Numbered from the stretch's first letter, positions 8,916 through 18,072 are shown. The stretch: 48,695 nt of DNA from Chromatiaceae bacterium (GCA_024639005.1 JAHEJD010000015.1:1-48695); one strand, 5' to 3'. Notes: generated from the sequence alone by a model not told the origin. Program-made: numbers and translations.

Positions 8916-10772
8916 TTAGATCGCGAGCCTGGAGACGCGTTTGGCGCCGTAGATCAAATTGACCACTGCGCGGGTGCCAATGATGGCGGTGAACATGGAC
9001 GTGAGAATCCCGATTGCCAGCGTGACCGCAAAGCCGCGCACCGGGCCGCTGCCGATCGAGAACAAAACCACTGCGGCGATGAAAGTGGTGACATTCGCAT
9101 CCAGGATGGTGCTGAACGCCTTGGCATAGCCGGAGTGGATACTGGCCTGCGGAGTGCTGCCTACCCGCAGCTCTTCGCGGATCCGCTCGAATATCAGTAC
9201 ATTCGCGTCCACTGCCATGCCGACCGTGAGCACAATGCCGGCGATACCAGGTAAGGTAAGGGTCGCCTGGAGAATAGACAACACCGCGACGATCAGCACC
9301 AGGTTGGTGACTAGGGCCAGATTGGCGACCAGGCCGAACACCCGGTAATACGCCGCCATAAAGACCAAGACCAGGCCCAGACCGACCATCACCGAGGCAA
9401 AACCCTGGTCGATGTTGTCCTGACCCAGGCTGGGGCCGATGGTGCGCTCCTCGACGATATCGATCGGCGCAGCCAGCGCGCCAGCGCGCAGCAGCAACGC
9501 CAACTGGTGCGCCTCCTGAGGGCTGTCGAGGCCGGTGGTCTGAAAGCGCCGCCCGAAGGGTTCACGGATGGTGGCGACATTGATCACCTCCTCGATCCAC
9601 TTGCGGATGGGCTTACCCTCGGCGTCACGACCAACGGTGCGTTTTTCCTTGAACACCACCGCCATGGGTTTGCCGACATTGTCGGTGGTGACGTTCCGCA
9701 TGCGCCGCGCGCCCTTGCTATCGAGATTCACGTAGACCGCCGGCTGCCCAGACTGCTGATCGAAGCCGGATGAGGCGCTGGTCATTTCATCACCAGTAAC
9801 GATGACCTGGCGCTTGAGCAGAATGGGTTGGCCATTGCGCTCCCGATACAACGCCGTGCCTGGCGGCACGCGGCCGCTGCTTTCAGCCTCGAACGCCTGT
9901 GCGATATCACCGTGCGCGAGACGGTACTCGAGCGTTGCCGTGGCGCCCAGCAGGTCCTTTACCTTGCCTGGGTCTTGCACGCCCGGCAGCTCGACCACGA
10001 TACGTCGCTCGCCCTGCTGCTGGATGATCGGTTCTGCCACACCCAGCGCATTCACTCGGTTGCGCAGTGTCGTGATGTTTTGTTCCAGCGCCAGACGGCG
10101 CGCCGAACGCTCTTCGGAGGCCGGCATGAATACGCGCACGTAGTAATCGTCACCTTCGGCGCGCACGCTAACAGCGAGTTCGCGGTACTCGGCACCGAGC
10201 TCCTTCTCGGCGCGGTCACGCAATTCTGGGTCGTTGAAGCGAACGTCGACGCCGTTACCCGACTCTTTCACCGTGACATAGCGGATACGCTCTTCGCGCA
10301 GCGTGGTGCGTACGTTGCCGGCAATCCGCTCGACGGCGTTCTGCATGGCCGCCTCCATATCGACGTCGATAAGCACGTGGATGCCGCCGCGCAAGTCGAG
10401 ACCCAGGTTCATCGGTTGTCCACCAATCGCGGAGAGCCACGCAGGCACGTCCGGCGACAGCGTTAGCGCATGGGTGAACTGCGGCGGCAGCGCCTTGGCC
10501 ACCGCGTCTTGCCCGGCCAGTTGATCCTCTGGCGTGCGGAAGCGGATCTGGAGGCGGTCGGGTTTGAGCTCCGAGGACTTGATATCGATCTGCGCACGCT
10601 CAAGTGCAGCAAGCAGATTCTGTTGCAGGGTCTCTCCGACCTGCTCGCCCCGTGCGCCAGTCACCTCGATCACCGGATCTTGCGGGTAGATATTGGGCAG
10701 GGCGAATAGCAGGCCCGCCAGTAGCAAAAACGCCACCAGTAGGTTCTTCCACAGCGGATATTGGTTAAGCAT
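8916..10772 (-). CDS. secD: Protein translocase subunit SecD
   Basis: A protein of 618 residues, typical for gammaproteobacterial SecD. It starts with one membrane helix (NLLVAFLLLAGLLFALPN), then has the large periplasmic P1 head including GLDLRGGIH, and ends with the six-helix membrane domain carrying GMAVDANVLIFERIREE. It is the partner of SecF in proton-driven late-stage protein export, encoded between yajC and secF with spacing compatible with one transcript. Confidence 0.97.
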   Translation of the reverse strand: MLNQYPLWKNLLVAFLLLAGLLFALPNIYPQDPVIEVTGARGEQVGETLQQNLLAALERAQIDIKSSELKPDRLQIRFRTPEDQLAGQDAVAKALPPQFTHALTLSPDVPAWLSAIGGQPMNLGLDLRGGIHVLIDVDMEAAMQNAVERIAGNVRTTLREERIRYVTVKESGNGVDVRFNDPELRDRAEKELGAEYRELAVSVRAEGDDYYVRVFMPASEERSARRLALEQNITTLRNRVNALGVAEPIIQQQGERRIVVELPGVQDPGKVKDLLGATATLEYRLAHGDIAQAFEAESSGRVPPGTALYRERNGQPILLKRQVIVTGDEMTSASSGFDQQSGQPAVYVNLDSKGARRMRNVTTDNVGKPMAVVFKEKRTVGRDAEGKPIRKWIEEVINVATIREPFGRRFQTTGLDSPQEAHQLALLLRAGALAAPIDIVEERTIGPSLGQDNIDQGFASVMVGLGLVLVFMAAYYRVFGLVANLALVTNLVLIVAVLSILQATLTLPGIAGIVLTVGMAVDANVLIFERIREELRVGSTPQASIHSGYAKAFSTILDANVTTFIAAVVLFSIGSGPVRGFAVTLAIGILTSMFTAIIGTRAVVNLIYGAKRVSRLAI

Positions 10773-10828
10773 GATTCAAGTGCAGCTAAGTTGGAGGCGG
10801 CCACTTCGAGACATGGCCGGCGGGAAGG

Positions 10829-11155
10829 TTACAGCTCTTTCAGGCTGCCCTTAGGCATAACGGCCTCGACCGAGGTCTTGCGCACCGTGACCACGACGTT
10901 GTCGGCGACTTCGACCTTCATGAAGTTGTCGCCGAGCTCGATAACCTTGCCCATCATGCCGCCCATGGTCTGGATCTCGTCACCCTTCTTCAGCCCCCCG
11001 ACCATCGCCTTGTGTTCTTTTTGACGCTTGACCTGCGGCCGGATCAGGAAGAAATACATAATGACGAACATCCCGATAAGGAAGATGATCGACATCCCCC
11101 CGTCGCCACCCGGTACGGGACTCTGTGCCATTGCGTCAGAAATAAAGAAATTCAT
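10829..11155 (-). CDS. yajC: Preprotein translocase subunit YajC
   Basis: A protein of 108 residues with one membrane helix (IIFLIGMFVIMYFFLIRPQ) followed by the conserved RPQVKRQKEHKAMVGGLKKGDE and a small cytoplasmic beta domain. YajC associates with SecDF at the inner membrane. It lies between tgt and secD, the usual order. Confidence 0.96.
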   Translation of the reverse strand: MNFFISDAMAQSPVPGGDGGMSIIFLIGMFVIMYFFLIRPQVKRQKEHKAMVGGLKKGDEIQTMGGMMGKVIELGDNFMKVEVADNVVVTVRKTSVEAVMPKGSLKEL

Positions 11156-11228
11156 CGTTCGCTCCAGTGGGTCAAAACCTCGGCCGGCCTCGCTTGGCTA
11201 GCCCAAAGGTCGCCGATTATGCCATAGC

Positions 11229-12359
<1,131 letters not shown>

Positions 12360-12366
12360 TCAATGC

Positions 12367-12395
12367 TTGACGCCGATTAATTAATATTAGAGAAT
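12367..12395 (+). promoter_or_regulatory. Candidate sigma-70 promoter for the tgt/queA intergenic RNA
   Basis: TTGACG (12367-12372) and GAGAAT (12390-12395) are separated by 17 bp. The -10 matches consensus at four of six positions. Initiation would fall near 12401-12403, exactly at the first hairpin of the predicted small RNA. Confidence 0.4.
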
Positions 12396-12400
12396 TCCAA

Positions 12401-12478
12401 TGTACTGATCATTCAGTGCACTCCTCCATCCTCCTTTGGTGGAACTTAGGCGCGGCACCCCCTGCCGCGCCTTTCTTT
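12401..12478 (+). ncRNA. Candidate small RNA with anti-Shine-Dalgarno motifs
   Basis: The structure has three parts. A hairpin pairs tgtactga (12401-12408) with tcagtgca (12413-12420), with one G-U pair. An unpaired CU-rich linker (about 12421-12447) carries ctcctcc and cctccttt, both complementary to Shine-Dalgarno sequences. An intrinsic terminator follows. A promoter-like pair lies correctly upstream. Small RNAs with such CCUCC loops ending in a Rho-independent terminator are known in other Proteobacteria, but I do not recognise this one. Alternative: on the minus strand the same bases read AAAGGAGG and GGAGGAG ahead of a tiny 11-codon ORF, so the region could be a leader of tgt. Confidence 0.45.
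12448..12478 (+). terminator. Strong intrinsic terminator, plus-strand orientation
   Basis: A perfect 10-bp stem (aggcgcggca, 12448-12457, with tgccgcgcct, 12463-12472) closes a five-C loop and is followed by TTCTTT. Read on the minus strand the hairpin is not followed by a T run, so it is oriented against the flanking genes and calls for a plus-strand transcript. Confidence 0.7.
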
Positions 12479-13496
12479 AACGCCCACGCTCCAGCAGCAT
12501 GGCATCGCCGTAGCTGAAGAAGCGATACTGCTGCTGCACTGCATGGCGGTAGGCGGCCATCGTCGATTGGTAGCCGGCAAAGGCACATACCAGCATCAAG
12601 AGCGTCGACTGCGGCAGATGAAAGTTGGTGAGCAGCATGTCGACCACCCGAAACCGATACCCGGGACGAATGAACAGCGCCGTCTCACCGCGGTAAGGAG
12701 CCAGCATCCCCTCGCGCGCCGCCGTTTCCAGGCTGCGTACGCTGGTCGTGCCGACCGCCACCACGCGCCCGCCGGCGGCATGCGTCTCCTGCACCGCGCT
12801 CACCGTTGCCTCGACCACCTCCAGCCACTCGCTGTGCATCTGGTGCGCATCTAGCTCGCTTACCCGTACCGGTTGAAAGGTCCCGGCACCCACATGCAGC
12901 GTGACGCGCGCGGTCTTTACGCCGAGCCGATCGAGGCGATTCAACATGCCCTGTTCGAAATGCAGACCGGCGGTTGGCGCAGCGACCGAACCGGGCCGGT
13001 CGGCGTAGACGGTCTGGTATCGCTCGGCATCCTGCGGCGTGTCGGTCCGCTGGATGTACGGCGGCAATGGCATATGGCCATAAGCGGCCATCAGTGCGGC
13101 GAAATCAGTGCCCTGCGACCGCAGACGGAAGAGTTCTCCCTCCCGGCCTTCCATCGATAACCAGGTGTCTGCAATCCGGATGCGACTTCCCGGCTTGGGC
13201 GACTTGCTGGCTCGGACATGCGCCAGCGCAGAATCCGCGGCCAGCAGGCGCTCGATCAGGACCTCCACCTGACCACCGGTCTCCTTCGCGCCGAGCAAGC
13301 GGGCACGCATCACCCGGGTGTCATTGAACACCACCAGATCGCCGCGACGCAGCAGGCTAGGCAGGTCCGAAAAGTGCAGGTCCCGCGGATCACCGTCGGC
13401 CGGCAGGTACAGCAGGCGGCTGTCACCGCGCCGCGTACTGGGCCGTTGGGCAATGAGCCGCTCCGGCAGGTCATAGTGAAAATCGCTCAGCTGCAT
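12477..13496 (-). CDS. queA: S-adenosylmethionine:tRNA ribosyltransferase-isomerase
   Basis: A protein of 339 residues starting MQLSDFHYDLPERLIAQ, the standard QueA N-terminus; the ATG at 13496 is the natural start although the frame is open further up through the tRNA. Conserved blocks are VVFNDTRVMRARL, SVAAPTAGLHF, LHVGAGTFQPVR and TNFHLPQSTLLML. It transfers the ribosyl moiety of SAM to preQ1-34 of tRNA, making epoxyqueuosine. It is divergent from tRNA-Leu. Confidence 0.97.
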   Translation of the reverse strand: MQLSDFHYDLPERLIAQRPSTRRGDSRLLYLPADGDPRDLHFSDLPSLLRRGDLVVFNDTRVMRARLLGAKETGGQVEVLIERLLAADSALAHVRASKSPKPGSRIRIADTWLSMEGREGELFRLRSQGTDFAALMAAYGHMPLPPYIQRTDTPQDAERYQTVYADRPGSVAAPTAGLHFEQGMLNRLDRLGVKTARVTLHVGAGTFQPVRVSELDAHQMHSEWLEVVEATVSAVQETHAAGGRVVAVGTTSVRSLETAAREGMLAPYRGETALFIRPGYRFRVVDMLLTNFHLPQSTLLMLVCAFAGYQSTMAAYRHAVQQQYRFFSYGDAMLLERGR

Positions 13497-13521
13497 TGGC
13501 GCGCGATGGTAGCACACCCGT

Positions 13522-13549
13522 TTGCCGCTGCCGCGGATGCCGCTATACT
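13522..13549 (+). promoter_or_regulatory. Promoter of tRNA-Leu
   Basis: TTGCCG (13522-13527) and TATACT (13544-13549) are separated by 16 bp, and the -10 lies 13 bp before the mature tRNA start. Confidence 0.55.
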
Positions 13550-13561
13550 CCGCGATTCGCT

Positions 13562-13648
13562 GCCGGGGTGGTGGAATTGGTAGACACAGGGGACTCAAAA
13601 TCCCCCGCTGGCAACAGCTTGTCGGTTCGAGTCCGACCCTCGGTACCA
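13562..13648 (+). tRNA. tRNA-Leu (anticodon CAA)
   Basis: An 87-nt cloverleaf with the long variable arm of class II tRNAs. The acceptor stem pairs gccgggg with cctcggt (G-U pairs at the first and fifth positions), followed by A and an encoded CCA (13646-13648). The anticodon stem-loop is gggga-ctcaaaa-tcccc, giving CAA, which reads UUG. The T arm contains ggttcgagtcc. Integrase and transposase debris lies directly downstream, fitting use of the tRNA 3' end as an attachment site. Confidence 0.95.
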
Positions 13649-13802
13649 TATTGAAAACAATGCGTTAGAAAACTCCCCCACTCTCGCCACCCTCGTAATT
13701 TCGGATTTGGTTCAAATTTGGTCCAGTTCGACGCAACACGACCCAGTTTCTTAGTTCTCCGCACTGAAGTTCGCCTGGGAGACAACCGTCCACAAGGCAC
13801 AG

Positions 13803-13985
13803 ATCACAAATTTCACCTTTCACGATCGTAGGCATTCAGCCGCATCGGAGTTAGCAATGAACGGCGCCAGCCTTCACGAGATCGCGGCAGTTCTTGGTCA
13901 CCGGACCTTGGCGATGGTGCAGCGATACGCGCACCTGTCGGAGCAACACACAGAAATGGACCCCGGAAATTGGACAGCGCGATAA
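13803..13985 (+). pseudogene. Tyrosine recombinase (phage-type integrase), C-terminal remnant
   Basis: In frame, the text reads FTFHDRRHSAASELAMNG, then EIAAVLGHRTLAMVQRYAHLS and a stop at 13983-13985. This matches the box II region of tyrosine recombinases: the H-x-x-R motif (HDRRH), GH, and the nucleophile Tyr in QRYAHLS. The N-terminal domain and the first catalytic Arg are missing, and the normal tail is replaced by IS3-derived sequence. It is non-functional and lies about 155 bp from tRNA-Leu, as expected for the remains of an element integrated there. Confidence 0.8.
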
Positions 13986-14065
13986 GTGCATCCTCGGGTC
14001 ATGCCGCCAGCTTGGCAGCGTTTTCGTAGTACACGCTGTCCGGCGTGCGCCGGTGCTTTATCTGA
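13960..14065 (-). mobile_element. IS3-family transposase 3' end remnant
   Basis: On the minus strand a frame ends TPDSVYYENAAKLAA and a stop at 13998-14000, the characteristic C-terminus of IS3-family OrfB transposases. The bases just beyond (tggaccccggaaattggaca) look like the terminal sequence of such elements. Upstream coding sequence is absent, so only the end survives, inserted into the integrase tail. The left edge is approximate. Confidence 0.6.
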
Positions 14066-14348
14066 CACACCAGGGTCGACACACGCCCGATGTGCCGTGT
14101 GATGTGTTCTTTGAACCAGCCAAGTGGAAAGCGTTGTGCACTTAGTCATGATCAAAGCCCGACGCCGCCCGAGCAACCGCCGACGCTGGGAGTCGCGACG
14201 CGGATGGTGGCCAAGATCGGGGACTTTCTCGGCCGCCGTGCCGATGGCGACCCCGGTGCTACCGTGCTATGGCGCGGACTCGACAAACTGGCTTTTATCA
14301 CCGATACCTTTCGTATTTTTCATCCGATATTGACAACGGTGCCGTAGG
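14044..14348 (+). pseudogene. IS4-family (Tn5-like) transposase C-terminal remnant, frameshifted
   Basis: One frame reads LTHQGRHTPDVPC and EPAKWKALCT and ends near 14145; a second frame continues with TPPEQPPTLGVATRMVAKIG, FLGRRADGDPGATVLWRGL and ends at about 14347. Together they give the C-terminal third of an IS4/Tn5-type transposase, whose tail has the pattern PPTL-x-IAxLGGFLGRKxDGxPGxxxLWRGL. The frame break and missing catalytic core make it a pseudogene. Confidence 0.7.
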
Positions 14349-14626
14349 CTGTTGGCACGGTTACGCCGCCAATTCACCGCTCGTCATGTGCTAAAGACTC
14401 GATGCGGTACTGCGCTCGGTGGGCGTCACCTTCAATCCTTTGTCATCCGCGCCGCTCAGCGATTTCTTTCGCCCGCCAAGGCGGCCCGCTCCCAAAACAC
14501 TAAATACCCGATGACTCGATGATATCCGCCACATCGGCTTTGTTTCGCGCATGAGAGTTCCAAGCGACCTCTCCGATACCGCTATCCTTTCAAAAAAACG
14601 GTGTCTTGTGCGGGTAATAGTCAGGT
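14349..14626. other. Gene-free stretch in decayed region
   Basis: I see no gene, RNA or clear repeat here. The composition is mixed and lower in GC than the core genes, consistent with eroded mobile DNA. Confidence 0.5.
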
Positions 14627-15322
14627 TTATACCCCAGCATCATTCGGGCGATCTCTATCGATAATGGATTCCAAGCGGCGCTCAACCTGTTGTTCGAAGA
14701 TCTTATATTCTTCAGGGCTCATGAAGCGACTGGCTGAGTGCATTGCGTTTTCTGCTAAGTTGATATGCAATCTCGCGCCTTCGGTATTTCCCTCTCTCGC
14801 CAGAATTAAGGAGATATTGATGTGTTCCATGGTGTTGCTTTGAAGCTGCTCATTCATGCGGGGCAGTAGTCGACTTGCTGCATTTCGCTTATTGTGCTCG
14901 GCAATTTGACTAGACACTTCCGCCGTTACAGGTGCACCTCTTTGTAGATTGGGGTCGGCTACTGGAGCTTGTGTTATCGTGCGAGATTTGGTGTCCGGTT
15001 GTTTATCTGCTGAGATCTTTTCAACATGGCTTCGAAGCTTTTTCCCTATGTCGTAGCTGCCTTTGGCATCCCCCATCGCCGAACCATGGATCTGCGTATG
15101 GCGTAGTCGGGAGGAAATCATGATGACTAACTGATGAAGTGAATCCATCAAACCACGGAGCGATCCATGGGATCTGGAGGGCGGGGAAGAAGTCTGGCCA
15201 GAGACGTTTTGTTTGTCCATTATATCCCCCAGGGAGCTGTCTAGGGTTGTACTGAAAACGCTATTCTGCGAACTCGATGCGGCTATTTGTTCAGCATAGT
15301 CGGAAACCCGGGACACTGACAT
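14627..15322 (-). CDS. Orphan hypothetical protein, Ser-rich N-terminus
   Basis: The frame runs from an upstream start at 15361; I favour the ATG at 15322 (MSVSRVSDYAEQ), 231 residues, though neither start has a convincing ribosome-binding site. The first 60 residues are Ser/Gln/Asn-rich without a hydrophobic core, the middle is basic and polar, and the end (MEHINISLILAREGN onward) is predicted helical. There is no membrane segment, Cys motif or nucleotide-binding motif. Base composition is clearly more AT-rich than the housekeeping genes, so it was probably acquired. I do not recognise the family. A disordered polar N-terminus with a helical C-terminus could fit a secreted effector, but this is speculation. 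Confidence 0.5.
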   Translation of the reverse strand: MSVSRVSDYAEQIAASSSQNSVFSTTLDSSLGDIMDKQNVSGQTSSPPSRSHGSLRGLMDSLHQLVIMISSRLRHTQIHGSAMGDAKGSYDIGKKLRSHVEKISADKQPDTKSRTITQAPVADPNLQRGAPVTAEVSSQIAEHNKRNAASRLLPRMNEQLQSNTMEHINISLILAREGNTEGARLHINLAENAMHSASRFMSPEEYKIFEQQVERRLESIIDRDRPNDAGV

Positions 15323-15592
15323 TACATTTACTGATAACAGCACCGAAGCCCGGCAGGCCAATAGTGCCCGTTTGGTTGGGTTAGCGGGGGTATGGCCTCT
15401 CAGAGCCGAGCATATTGCTGTTCATTGGGCCGAAGACAGCCAACAAGAGACATTCCCCGCCCGGGTTGCCGACTGTCAGAATTTCTTCCACTTGAAATTC
15501 CCGGAATGGGTGCGCCCGGCCACATGCGGCCGATCGCTACCATCGGGTTTCGCCGAGAATGTGGGTCAGAAAGAGAAAGTATCGAGGTGTGT

Positions 15593-15871
15593 GTGAAACG
15601 CATTGTCAAATCCAGTTCTGAAGGACTGACTATCGAAGTCTCAGAGATTTCGGGGCAACAGGAGCAACTGCTTGCAGAGTTCCGGGCGTGTGAAGAAGGT
15701 CGCTGCTCTTGTCCAACGAACGAATATGAAAAACTCGACTCGCTGAACATCGAGGCGGCGGGCGGAAAAGTTCGTCTGAGCCTTAAGGCGAAATCAGGGC
15801 AGGTACTTGATGGCAGCGAAATTCAGAAGTGCCTGGATCATACCGGGAAGAAACTCGATCCAGGCAGCTGA
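15593..15871 (+). CDS. Small hypothetical protein with Cys pairs
   Basis: The frame is open from 15392, but composition suggests coding only from a GTG at 15593 (gaggtgt upstream), giving 92 residues. Features are EISGQQEQLLAEFRACEEGRCSCPTNEYEKL, holding three cysteines in C-x5-C-x-C spacing, then a beta-rich segment and SEIQKCLDHTGKKL. It looks like a compact soluble domain that could bind metal or form disulfides. I do not recognise the family. Confidence 0.5.
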   Translation: MKRIVKSSSEGLTIEVSEISGQQEQLLAEFRACEEGRCSCPTNEYEKLDSLNIEAAGGKVRLSLKAKSGQVLDGSEIQKCLDHTGKKLDPGS

Positions 15872-15976
15872 TGCACTTCAATGGCTCGATCTGCGGCCAT
15901 GAACAGTCCTTCGTCAACAGGTTGCCAATGCCGGCTTCATCCGCAACTCGGACGGTTGTCTTTGGCTGGGGGATTG

Positions 15977-16007
15977 CCTGCGGCCCTTTCGGGACACAGG
16001 CCGCAGG
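15977..16007. terminator. Hairpin between convergent genes
   Basis: cctgcggcc (15977-15985) pairs with ggccgcagg (15999-16007) around a 13-nt loop, midway between the stop of the plus-strand small gene and the stop of the minus-strand membrane gene. It could end transcription from both sides, but no T run follows. Confidence 0.35.
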
Positions 16008-16025
16008 AAGGCCGACTTTCAAGGG

Positions 16026-16547
16026 CTACTGACTAGCAGGTTGCGGTTCTGCACGCACTGCACGTCTTTTTCCACTTTCGCGCACCAAAAGCCAGAAGAT
16101 GTAGCCATGCGATACGAGTAACGGCGGGACAAACAATGCTGGAATCCAGAACGCCGCCCCGAGGGCACCATCGGGCGTATACATGATGCCTCGCGCCACG
16201 GCATTGAGCAGGTCAGCCAGTCCCCATACATTGAAAATCCAGACGACTGTCAGGGCCACGGAACGGGACAGCCGCAATGCCGCCAACGCAGCAAACGCTA
16301 GAGCTGCGGCGACGAGGTCGCCGTACGCCGCCGATATGGCAAAGCGGGGGTCAAGGGGGGTAGCCGTGACGCCCGGAATCAGAAACATCAAGCCGATGTA
16401 ACGGAAGCAGTGCAGCAGAAGCATCGGCCGCAGGGCATCGGCGAATGGTTGCGCGCGCAGCACGGGGTGAACGTACCAGACGAGGATCAGAACCCAGGTT
16501 ATAACCGCGATCGTCATGCTCACGGGCAGTACCAGATCAATCGGCAT
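16026..16547 (-). CDS. Integral membrane protein, unknown function
   Basis: A protein of 173 residues with a good ribosome-binding site (GGAGG, 6 bp before the ATG). Four to five hydrophobic helices are visible, starting with VLPVSMTIAVITWVLILVWY, and a short basic cytoplasmic tail. No transporter or enzyme signature is recognisable. It is divergent from the HxlR regulator gene; the shared intergenic region carries two inverted repeats, so the regulator probably controls it. It may be a target in stress or small-molecule response, which is inference. Confidence 0.75.
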   Translation of the reverse strand: MPIDLVLPVSMTIAVITWVLILVWYVHPVLRAQPFADALRPMLLLHCFRYIGLMFLIPGVTATPLDPRFAISAAYGDLVAAALAFAALAALRLSRSVALTVVWIFNVWGLADLLNAVARGIMYTPDGALGAAFWIPALFVPPLLVSHGYIFWLLVRESGKRRAVRAEPQPASQ

Positions 16548-16564
16548 GGCAAACCTCCATTAGT

Positions 16565-16583
16565 CACTTGTATTTGGCAAGTA
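16565..16583. promoter_or_regulatory. Candidate HxlR operator, site 1
   Basis: CACTTG-N7-CAAGTA, an inverted repeat matching site 2 in arm sequence and spacer length. It lies just upstream of the membrane-protein ribosome-binding site. Confidence 0.6.
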
Positions 16584-16598
16584 ATAGCGTAGTTCTGA

Positions 16599-16617
16599 CA
16601 CTTGTAAAACGCAAGTG
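16599..16617. promoter_or_regulatory. Candidate HxlR operator, site 2
   Basis: CACTTG-N7-CAAGTG, a perfect inverted repeat 34 bp from site 1 (about three helical turns) and 19 bp before the regulator's ATG. Dimeric winged-helix regulators bind such sites, and the position suggests autoregulation together with control of the divergent gene. Confidence 0.65.
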
Positions 16618-16636
16618 ACTTGGCTAATCTCCCGTC

Positions 16637-17032
16637 ATGAGCAAGCAGAAACTGGCAGATGGGCTTCCGTCGCGTCGCTCCGACTGTCCCATCGCTGCCG
16701 CGTTGGACCTCGTCGGCGATAAGTGGTCATTGTTGCTGATTCGCGACATTGGCCTGTTAGACAAGCACCGCAACAAAGACTTTCAGTCCGCTTCGGAGGC
16801 GATTCCATCAAATATCCTCGCCGATCGACTGAAACGCATGACCGCCTATGGTCTGCTAGAAAAACGGCCCTATCAGGATCGCCCACCGCGCTACGAATAC
16901 CATCTCACGCGGCAGGGCAGGGAACTGTTGCCCGTACTGCGCAAACTCGCGTTGTGGTCTGAAAAAAACCTAGCCGGCGTCAAGATCCCACGCGCCGCCA
17001 AAGCGCCTACCCAGGACCGTGACGTGGACTGA
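16637..17032 (+). CDS. HxlR-family winged-helix transcriptional regulator
   Basis: A protein of 131 residues. SDCPIAAALDLVGDKWSLLL is the family hallmark with its N-terminal Cys, followed by the recognition helix region (SNILADRLKRMTAYGLLEKR) and the wing (DRPPRYEYHLTRQGREL). Many members sense reactive aldehydes, quinones or oxidants through the conserved Cys, which is present here. It is divergently transcribed from a membrane-protein gene across the two CACTTG-N7-CAAGTG sites. Confidence 0.9.
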   Translation: MSKQKLADGLPSRRSDCPIAAALDLVGDKWSLLLIRDIGLLDKHRNKDFQSASEAIPSNILADRLKRMTAYGLLEKRPYQDRPPRYEYHLTRQGRELLPVLRKLALWSEKNLAGVKIPRAAKAPTQDRDVD

Positions 17033-17647
17033 GTTGCCGAACAGCGGTCGTCTATCGCCCTTGGTTTGCGCTCAAGCTATCACGTAGATCTGCATCGGCC
17101 CTGCCCATGAATCATTTGACACAAAACTTTACGCTGGAGTGCGGTCGCTGCGCCGAGAAATGATCGCTTTGTGTTGTCTGTGGACCCATGCCCGAGCAAT
17201 TCTCTCAGGCTCTTTCGCAGCGGCGGCTAAGGACAGCGGTCAGCCATGAACGGACACAAGCCGGGACGCCGATTCAACCGCCAGGATGGGCTGCACGTCC
17301 TGGTTGGCCAATTGGCGCTCCTGCCCAATTCTGGACATATGGATCGGAATTCTCTCGGCACTGAACAAAAAGAAAACGCAAACAAACCCATTGCGGGGTG
17401 CGCTATCACAACTTGCTAGGCAGCCAGAAAAAATAATCAGAAGTAGCGGTGCCCCGGCGACCTGTAAGAGATCTCTGCAAACCCTGGATAAGAAAGAAGG
17501 CGAAAAATTTTTGCCGTCCATGCGGTCTTCTCTACTGAAGCCGGATGAACACTTGCTTTCGGCCAAACGCCAGCGACGTCGTCGGCCCTGTTTGCTGGTA
17601 TCTCCGGCTCCATAGCAAAACAAACCGTATCTGAACAGGAGAGTAAA
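17033..17647. other. Gene-free stretch of 615 bp
   Basis: I find no convincing gene, RNA or repeat. Short open frames have neither coding composition nor recognisable products. An A-rich, GC-poor segment occupies about 17340-17530. Confidence 0.45.
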
Positions 17648-18052
17648 ATGCAAACTGTAATCAAAAATGGCCTGCTGAGCTTGACCCTGGGGATGGTGAC
17701 CGCTGCACCAGCCGCCTTTGGGGATACCTTTTCCGGAAAGATCAACGGTCACGAATGCGCGCATGCGGGGGTGACATGCCCCGTTGATCGACTGGATCCG
17801 CACATTGCCCTTGAAAGGGACTTTGTCCTGCAAAAGTCCGACGGGAACTACATGTTCATGCCGAACGTCCCGCGGGACGTCAAGGTCCGCTACGCGCTGA
17901 GCACTGCCGAAGTGAAGGGTGACCTGAACAGCAGGTATCAGTCCATCGACGTTGATGAATTCCGGGTCGGGGGCAAAGTTGTCTGGTCGAAAGCGATGGC
18001 GAAGGCAGAGTTTGCGAACTTTTATTCGGAATCCCCGATTCCTGGCCGTTGA
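17648..18052 (+). CDS. Periplasmic hypothetical protein
   Basis: A protein of 134 residues with ribosome-binding site AGGAGAG 5 bp before the ATG. A Sec signal peptide is clear (NGLLSLTLGMVTAAPAAFG, cleavage near residue 25). The mature part has two cysteines (HECAHAGVTCP) eight apart that probably form a disulfide, then a beta-rich domain. I do not recognise the family. The TlpA-like thioredoxin gene starts 57 bp downstream on the same strand, suggesting that the two act together in the periplasm. Confidence 0.75.
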   Translation: MQTVIKNGLLSLTLGMVTAAPAAFGDTFSGKINGHECAHAGVTCPVDRLDPHIALERDFVLQKSDGNYMFMPNVPRDVKVRYALSTAEVKGDLNSRYQSIDVDEFRVGGKVVWSKAMAKAEFANFYSESPIPGR

Positions 18053-18072
18053 TAACGTGGAACGATGACGGA

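Noticed and set aside
13543-13800. Minus-strand frame across the tRNA-Leu gene and extension of queA upstream
   Set aside because: It reads through a structural RNA; QueA has its standard N-terminus at 13496.
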